In this document: positions 59,650 to 64,000 of the stretch, one piece after another | Position numbering within the stretch: position 1 is the first letter of the stretch | Layout: every line of letters starts with the position of its first letter | NCBI RefSeq assembly: GCF_026239555.1 | Contig: NZ_JAPIVP010000017.1 | Location: 1 to 64,000 of the forward strand | From: Pedobacter sp. PF22-3 | Lineage (GTDB): Bacteria > Bacteroidota > Bacteroidia > Sphingobacteriales > Sphingobacteriaceae | Direction: 5' to 3' | DNA length: 64,000 nucleotides | Notes under the pieces: model-generated | Seen by the model: the letters and a program-made list of their open reading frames with translations, nothing else | The model's database searches: none | What the model was told of the DNA's origin: nothing | Made by a program: the position numbers and the translations under genes

Positions 59650-60588
59650 ATGAAGTTATTGAACCTAATCTTCGTATTAACCGGTTTAATCGCCCTTAAT
59701 ACTCATGCACAAACAAAAGTAGATTCTCCAGAAGAAAAATTAGAGAAAGACAGAAAAGCAATAAAATCGCTAGCAGGCTTCTATGAAGTGAATTTTAACT
59801 ATGGCGAGGTTACTGCTCCAGATCCTAACTACAAATTCAGTAAACCTTATGAAAGCCATGGCAATGAATGGGCAGAAATTATTGTTGACGAGCCTAAAAG
59901 AATTGTAATACAACACATGTTGGCGATTAATGATACCACAGTAATTAAACATTGGCGCCAGGACTGGACCTATGAGGATACCAACATCTTGCTTTATACA
60001 GAAGGTAATGCATGGAAAAAGGGCAATTTAACGCCAGCCGATGTTAAAGGCAAATGGACACAAAAAGTATATCAGGTTGATGATAGTCCACGGTACCAGG
60101 GCTATGGCACGTGGAGCCATGTTGGCGGGCATGATTCATGGTCGAGCGAAACCGATTCTCCATTACCGAGAAGAGAATCTACCGTACGTAAAGATTATAA
60201 TGTACTAAACCGTGGCAGCAGAATTACCCTCACCAAAAGCGGCTGGATGTTTGAACAGGATAATAAAAAAATTATACGCTCAGCCAGTGGTGATCAACTA
60301 TTAGCGATTGAAAAAGGTTATGAGGAATTTACCAAAATAGACCCGAAAATTTTCGTAAATGCACAAAAGTGGTGGGCAAGCCAAAGCGCTTACTGGGCAG
60401 ATGTGCGTGGTGTTTGGGCCGATATTATTGGTGCGCAAAGCACATTTAAAGTAAAAACTATGGCCAATGGTAAATTGCTTTATGAAACACTTTTTAGCCT
60501 GGGCGATCAATCTATCAAAGAAAAATGGACGGCAGCGCAGAACAAAGAAAAAATTAAAACAGCTTTGCAGCCTTATCTGGCAAAATAG
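59650..60588 (+). CDS. DUF6607-like exported protein
   Basis: A 312-residue secreted protein: signal ending ALNTHAQ, then conserved segments DRKAIKSLAGFYEVNFNYGE, HWRQDWTYEDTNILLY, YGTWSHVGGHDSWSSETDSP and LPRREST, rich in Trp, His and Asp. I place it in DUF6607 from memory of these motifs; function is unknown. It is 23 nt after the PepSY gene and so the last member of the metal-uptake cluster. Confidence 0.78.
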   Translation: MKLLNLIFVLTGLIALNTHAQTKVDSPEEKLEKDRKAIKSLAGFYEVNFNYGEVTAPDPNYKFSKPYESHGNEWAEIIVDEPKRIVIQHMLAINDTTVIKHWRQDWTYEDTNILLYTEGNAWKKGNLTPADVKGKWTQKVYQVDDSPRYQGYGTWSHVGGHDSWSSETDSPLPRRESTVRKDYNVLNRGSRITLTKSGWMFEQDNKKIIRSASGDQLLAIEKGYEEFTKIDPKIFVNAQKWWASQSAYWADVRGVWADIIGAQSTFKVKTMANGKLLYETLFSLGDQSIKEKWTAAQNKEKIKTALQPYLAK

Positions 60589-60668
60589 AAAAGACTAACT
60601 TTTGGTAAATGGTTGATGATTGATGGCAAGAGCTGTTAACATCGACCATTTTTATTTAAACCTCGAGA

Positions 60669-60762
60669 TGTTGGCGGAGATTTGCAATCACGAGTACATG
60701 AATTGTGGATTTGTAATCCCTCTAAAAATTCTCTACATCTGGATTACAAATCCAGACCAACA
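60669..60762. repeat. Class E palindromic repeat, long copy
   Basis: Outer ends TGTTGG (60669-60674) and CCAACA (60757-60762); inner arms TGGATTTGTAATCC (60706-60719) and GGATTACAAATCCA (60741-60754), 14 of 14. AGATTTGCAATC near the left end is a further imperfect copy. A short relative is at 5838-5868. Confidence 0.75.
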
Positions 60763-60788
60763 ATTATTTTATTTTGCTAAATTCCGGC

Positions 60789-61928
60789 ATGAAAAGATTC
60801 GGTTTCTTCATCTTCCTTTTTTGTGCCGTTAACAGTTTTGCACAGGATTCTACTTATACCAGAAATATAATCAATACCCTTACCTCAAAAGCATTCTGGG
60901 GCAGGGGTTATACCAAAGATGGGATGAAAAAAGCGGCTGATTATATTGTCGATGCCTATCAAAAAATAGGCTTATCGCCAATGGGAACAGCATATAAACA
61001 AATGTTTAATTTTCCTGTAAATACTTTCCCCGGGAAAATGGAGGTAAGCATTAATGGCAAAAAACTCATTCCTGGCGAAGATTTCATTATAAATAATGAA
61101 AGTCCGGGTATTAAACAAATATCGAAACTAACTCCGGTTGACAGCCTTAACTACCGCGCTACACCATCACTACAAGTTTTACTAAAAGATAAATTAACCT
61201 GGTCTGTAGCTTCTGAGGTTGGGGATGTTACCACCATACAGCTTAATAAAAAGCGCTTCGCTGCCATCCCGAAAGAAATCAGCGTAGACATTGAAAACAA
61301 GTTTATCCCAAATTTTCAGGCAGCCAACATTTCTGGTTTAGTAAAAGGAACTAAATATCCTGATTCATTGTTAATCATTACCGCACATTACGATCACTTG
61401 GGTGGAATGGGGGCAGCTACCTATTTCCCAGGTGCAAACGATAATGCGGCTGGTGTGGCTACTTTATTAAGTCTCGCCAAATACTACGCCGCCAATCCCC
61501 AACCCTACTCTATTGGTTTTATCTGTTTTGCTGGCGAAGAAGCTGGATTATTGGGATCAAGGTATTTTGTAGAAAATCCGCTGGTATCCTTCGGTAATAT
61601 AAAATTCCTGATCAATCTGGATTTAGTGGGTACAGGAGAAACCGGAATGACAGTGGTTAATGCGACTGTTTACCCAAAAGCCTTTGCACAGCTAAATGCC
61701 ATCAATAATGAACATCATTACATTTCCAAAATCAATTCGAGAGGTAAAGCGGCCAATAGCGATCATTATTTCTTTACTGAAAAAGGTGTACCTGCATTCT
61801 TCATTTATACACAGGGTGGTCCCTCTGCCTATCATGATATATTCGATAAACCCGAAACCTTACCACTTACCAAGTATAAAGATCTGTTTAAATTAATCGT
61901 TGGCTTTAATCAAAAACTGATGGAATAG
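60789..61928 (+). CDS. Secreted M28-family metallopeptidase
   Basis: A 379-residue exported peptidase, shorter than the one at 12884. Signal peptide GFFIFLFCAVNSFAQ. Zinc site: IITAHYDHLGGMG (His), GANDNAAGVATLLSLA (Asp), FAGEEAGLLGSRYF (Glu-Glu), LINLDLVGTGE (Asp) and NSDHYFFTEK (His). The start MKRFGFF (ATG at 60789) is preferred to a TTG five codons upstream. Stand-alone gene preceded by a class E palindrome. Peptide substrates are unknown. Confidence 0.88.
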   Translation: MKRFGFFIFLFCAVNSFAQDSTYTRNIINTLTSKAFWGRGYTKDGMKKAADYIVDAYQKIGLSPMGTAYKQMFNFPVNTFPGKMEVSINGKKLIPGEDFIINNESPGIKQISKLTPVDSLNYRATPSLQVLLKDKLTWSVASEVGDVTTIQLNKKRFAAIPKEISVDIENKFIPNFQAANISGLVKGTKYPDSLLIITAHYDHLGGMGAATYFPGANDNAAGVATLLSLAKYYAANPQPYSIGFICFAGEEAGLLGSRYFVENPLVSFGNIKFLINLDLVGTGETGMTVVNATVYPKAFAQLNAINNEHHYISKINSRGKAANSDHYFFTEKGVPAFFIYTQGGPSAYHDIFDKPETLPLTKYKDLFKLIVGFNQKLME

Positions 61929-62098
61929 CATCATTTCCAGTACGAAAACCCTAAACCGCTATTCAAACACATCATTTTGGATCCTCAATCACTAATTCTC
62001 CTTTTCTCCGATTGGGATAATATTATGAGCCTTTGGGATAATTAAATTGAGCAGTAAAGCCTGTATACTCATCTTTGAATCAACAAAAACGAAACAAA

Positions 62099-63178
62099 AT
62101 GATGAGAACTATACAAAAACTTAGCTTTGCATTAATACTGCTAGTGGCATTTACCATTAAATTGAATGCCCAAAATCAAATCGAAATTGTTATAGTTGGC
62201 TCTGCCCACAACAATTCAAAATCGACCCTAAATTTTCAGGCAATAATTGATAAACTTAAAAATTTTAAGCCTGATATGGTTTTTGGCGAATACCTGCCAA
62301 AGGATGATTACAGTAAACTGGAAGAAAGTAACTGGGCAAAAGAATTGTTTAAAAAAGAACATGATTATCTGGAAAAATTAAACCCAGAATCTCCTAAAAA
62401 CATTGATGCACAAATTAAAAAAGACCAGAAAGCACTCGCTAAATTTGCTTACTATCATAAAACAAGAATGAATTTAGCCGTTAATTATGCTAAAAACTGG
62501 GATAGAGGAAATGCTGATTATCAGATTTTTGTCCTGGAGAACTATATGAAACAGCATTTCGGCAGAGAAGAACTGGCAACCTATACAAAGATGTTTGGCA
62601 GTACAGACTCGTTAAAAAAGATAGGTTTCTACAGACCGGGAAGCGAATACAGCAAAATTTATTTCCCGCTTATTTATCAATTACAGCAAGATCGTATTTA
62701 TAATATGGATTGCCAAACCTATGATAAACCCTGGGGAGAGGCCTGGAGTAAAACAGACTCATTATACAAGATTTTAATCGGCAAAGCAAAAACCGATAGC
62801 AGCTCGCTGGAAGCTGCTACCGTTAAAGCCATAGAAAAATACTGGTCTTACAATAAAGATGAAGCAAAGGTATTTAATGCTGATCCCTACGCTGGCATGA
62901 ATACGGTAAAATATGGTGTTTTAGATGAAGCCTGGAACTTTTATGGTGGATCTCACTTTTATGGATATGCAGGTTTCCCAACTGAAACGGTAAAAGAAAT
63001 GGTTGCACAATGGACCTTGAGAAACGAAGGGATGTGTAAGAATATCATTGAGCAGGCCAAAGCTAAAAAAGCAAAAAGGGTTGTGGTAGGTGTTGGCGCA
63101 TCACACCGGAAATGGATGGAAGAAATTTTAGCTAAAAACCCAAATGTAAAAATTATCAATTATAACGATCTGCACTAA
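62099..63178 (+). CDS. Exported TraB/DUF5694-like protein
   Basis: A 359-residue protein. The signal peptide ends TIKLNAQ. N-terminal IEIVIVGSAHNNSKSTLNFQ and PDMVFGEYLPKDDY, and C-terminal RVVVGVGASHRKWMEEILAK, give two G-S/A-x-H motifs and a Glu, as in TraB/GumN-like (EreA-type) folds that may be hydrolases. Between them is a long helical region. I assign DUF5694-like from these motifs; function unknown. A terminator follows at 63198. Confidence 0.72.
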   Translation: MMRTIQKLSFALILLVAFTIKLNAQNQIEIVIVGSAHNNSKSTLNFQAIIDKLKNFKPDMVFGEYLPKDDYSKLEESNWAKELFKKEHDYLEKLNPESPKNIDAQIKKDQKALAKFAYYHKTRMNLAVNYAKNWDRGNADYQIFVLENYMKQHFGREELATYTKMFGSTDSLKKIGFYRPGSEYSKIYFPLIYQLQQDRIYNMDCQTYDKPWGEAWSKTDSLYKILIGKAKTDSSSLEAATVKAIEKYWSYNKDEAKVFNADPYAGMNTVKYGVLDEAWNFYGGSHFYGYAGFPTETVKEMVAQWTLRNEGMCKNIIEQAKAKKAKRVVVGVGASHRKWMEEILAKNPNVKIINYNDLH

Positions 63179-63197
63179 ATCAATAATACGCTCAATC

Positions 63198-63228
63198 AGC
63201 CTCCTTGCCATGCAATGGGGCTTTTTTG
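63198..63228 (+). terminator. Intrinsic terminator after the TraB-like gene
   Basis: AGCCTCCTTG (63198-63207) pairs with CAATGGGGCT (63213-63222), 9 of 10 with one G-U, followed by TTTTTTG. Confidence 0.8.
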
Positions 63229-63365
63229 TTTTCAATTTTGTAATTTTTCCGTTGCTATTTGCAAATGCAGGATAATCGGTTTACTTTTAACTAAAAAAAT
63301 AGTTATTTAGTTTTATATGCAACCTCTATTTGAATATTGTGTCAGTATTTGAACAAACCGCTATC

Positions 63366-63396
63366 CATCACATTTTTAGTCCAGTTCATCACATTT
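63366..63396 (+). promoter_or_regulatory. Two direct repeats upstream of the last gene
   Basis: CATCACATTT occurs at 63366-63375 and again at 63387-63396, 21 bp start to start, which places both on the same DNA face. This geometry is typical of LytTR-type regulators. It ends 57 nt before the ATG at 63453. Confidence 0.4.
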
Positions 63397-63452
63397 ATTG
63401 ATTCTATAAAAAAATAGCCAATAATTTTAGGCTAGCCTATTCAAAACCATAC

Positions 63453-64000
63453 ATGAAAAAACTCATACTTTCCCTTGCCTTTAGTTTAATTATCTTTAGC
63501 CTGTTTGCACAAAAAAATGGAAGCATCACCGGTATATTAGCCGATAGCGCTAACCATAAGACCACTTTAAATTACGCTACTGTTTCGGTTTATAAAGTTG
63601 GCGACAGCGTATTAACTACTTATAAACTGTCAGACGATAAAGGCGTTTTTAAAATCAATGGTCTGGCAACGGGTGTAAAATACCGATTAGTGGTAACAGC
63701 CTGGCAATATGGAACTTTCAGAAAAGAAGTAGAACTAAGCACAGCCAATCCGGCTTTGAACCTAGGCACCCTTTACCTTTCCACAAAAGCGAATGATTTA
63801 AATGAAGTAGTAATCTCTGCAGAGCGCCCTCCGGTAATTGTACGTAAAGATACCATTGAATTTAATGCAGAATCTTTTAAAACCCTGCCATCTGCAGTAG
63901 TAGAAGATTTGTTAAAAAAGCTTCCGGGTGTGGCCATTGCGGCTGATGGTTCTATACAGGTTAACGGCAAAACAGTAAGTAGAATTTTAGTAGACGGAAA
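63453..64000 (+). CDS. Outer-membrane beta-barrel protein with carboxypeptidase-like regulatory domain (5' part)
   Basis: 182 codons are visible; the gene runs off the window. Signal peptide LIIFSLFAQ, then a carboxypeptidase-regulatory-like beta-sandwich (about 23-105: SITGILADSANHKTTLNYAT to NLGTLYLS), then the plug start LNEVVISAERPPVIVRKDTI, KTLPSAVVEDLLKKLPGVAI and IQVNGKTVSRILVDGK. This matches Bacteroidota TonB-dependent-like barrels of the outer-membrane beta-barrel family. Substrate unknown. ATG at 63453 gives a clean signal peptide. Confidence 0.88.
   Translation, partial: MKKLILSLAFSLIIFSLFAQKNGSITGILADSANHKTTLNYATVSVYKVGDSVLTTYKLSDDKGVFKINGLATGVKYRLVVTAWQYGTFRKEVELSTANPALNLGTLYLSTKANDLNEVVISAERPPVIVRKDTIEFNAESFKTLPSAVVEDLLKKLPGVAIAADGSIQVNGKTVSRILVDG

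Noticed and set aside
60620..60832. 70-codon plus-strand ORF
   Set aside because: Runs through the class E palindrome and into the M28 signal peptide region in another frame.
1..64000. CRISPR arrays or restriction/CBASS-type defence islands
   Set aside because: No regularly spaced direct repeats of array type and no cas, methylase or cyclase genes; the WYL-slipin-RtcB locus is better read as RNA repair.

Overview
The window looks like chromosome of a Bacteroidota member of the Sphingobacteriaceae (Pedobacter-like). The signs are a SusC/SusD pair, a Bacteroidota-type acylornithine transcarbamylase in a long arginine operon, lipoproteins with S-C-K-K lipoboxes, fused E1 alpha/beta subunits, TAnnTTTG-type -7 promoter elements with no clear Shine-Dalgarno sequences, and many palindromic intergenic repeats. 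No rRNA gene, canonical tRNA gene, CRISPR array or intact transposase gene was seen.

Layout. 0-5.8 kb: housekeeping genes (KAS III paralogue, clpS, thioredoxin-like, rsmA, pdxA, sulfurtransferase). 6-10.8 kb: lipid cluster yceD-rpmF-plsX-fabH-accB-accC, with a structured leader between rpmF and plsX. 10.9-11.4 kb: a dead YoeB-type toxin-antitoxin pair. 11.5-14.5 kb: tatC, rpiB and an M28 peptidase. 14.6-15.2 kb: a second dead toxin-antitoxin pair (VapBC). 15.4-20.5 kb: LutB-like Fe-S protein, fused 2-oxoacid dehydrogenase E1, adenine deaminase. 20.6-24.2 kb (minus strand): SprT-like protein, a GxxExxY gene inside inverted repeats, a PIF1-like helicase. 24.7-28 kb: prfC and a GH32 glycosidase.

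28-33.3 kb is the most unusual region. A divergent WYL regulator faces a slipin (SPFH) - metallophosphoesterase - RtcB RNA-ligase operon. The 1-kb gap between them holds tandem tRNA-mimicking elements. Two units have perfect TTCGAAT T-arms, acceptor-like hairpins closed by 7-nt loops, a UA linker and D-arms, in circularly permuted order (T-arm, acceptor, D-arm). The second unit also has an anticodon-like arm. Near-identical palindromes sit at both divergent promoters. The likely picture is a WYL-controlled RNA-repair locus with its own tRNA-like noncoding RNA.

34.7-46.3 kb (minus strand) is a long arginine operon: GNAT (candidate N-acylglutamate synthase)-argG-argC-[four-helix-bundle gene]-argD-argF'-argB-proC-argE-like-argH-aminotransferase. 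46.6-54.7 kb holds lipoproteins and a susC-susD-FAS1-DUF5007-like locus without a glycosidase. 55-60.6 kb is a metal-uptake-type cluster (TonB receptor, DUF4198, PepSY, DUF6607). 60.8-64 kb holds a second M28 peptidase, a TraB/DUF5694-like protein and the 5' end of another outer-membrane protein gene.

All motifs, stems and starts were read by eye. Family names rest on recognised motifs, not on database searches.
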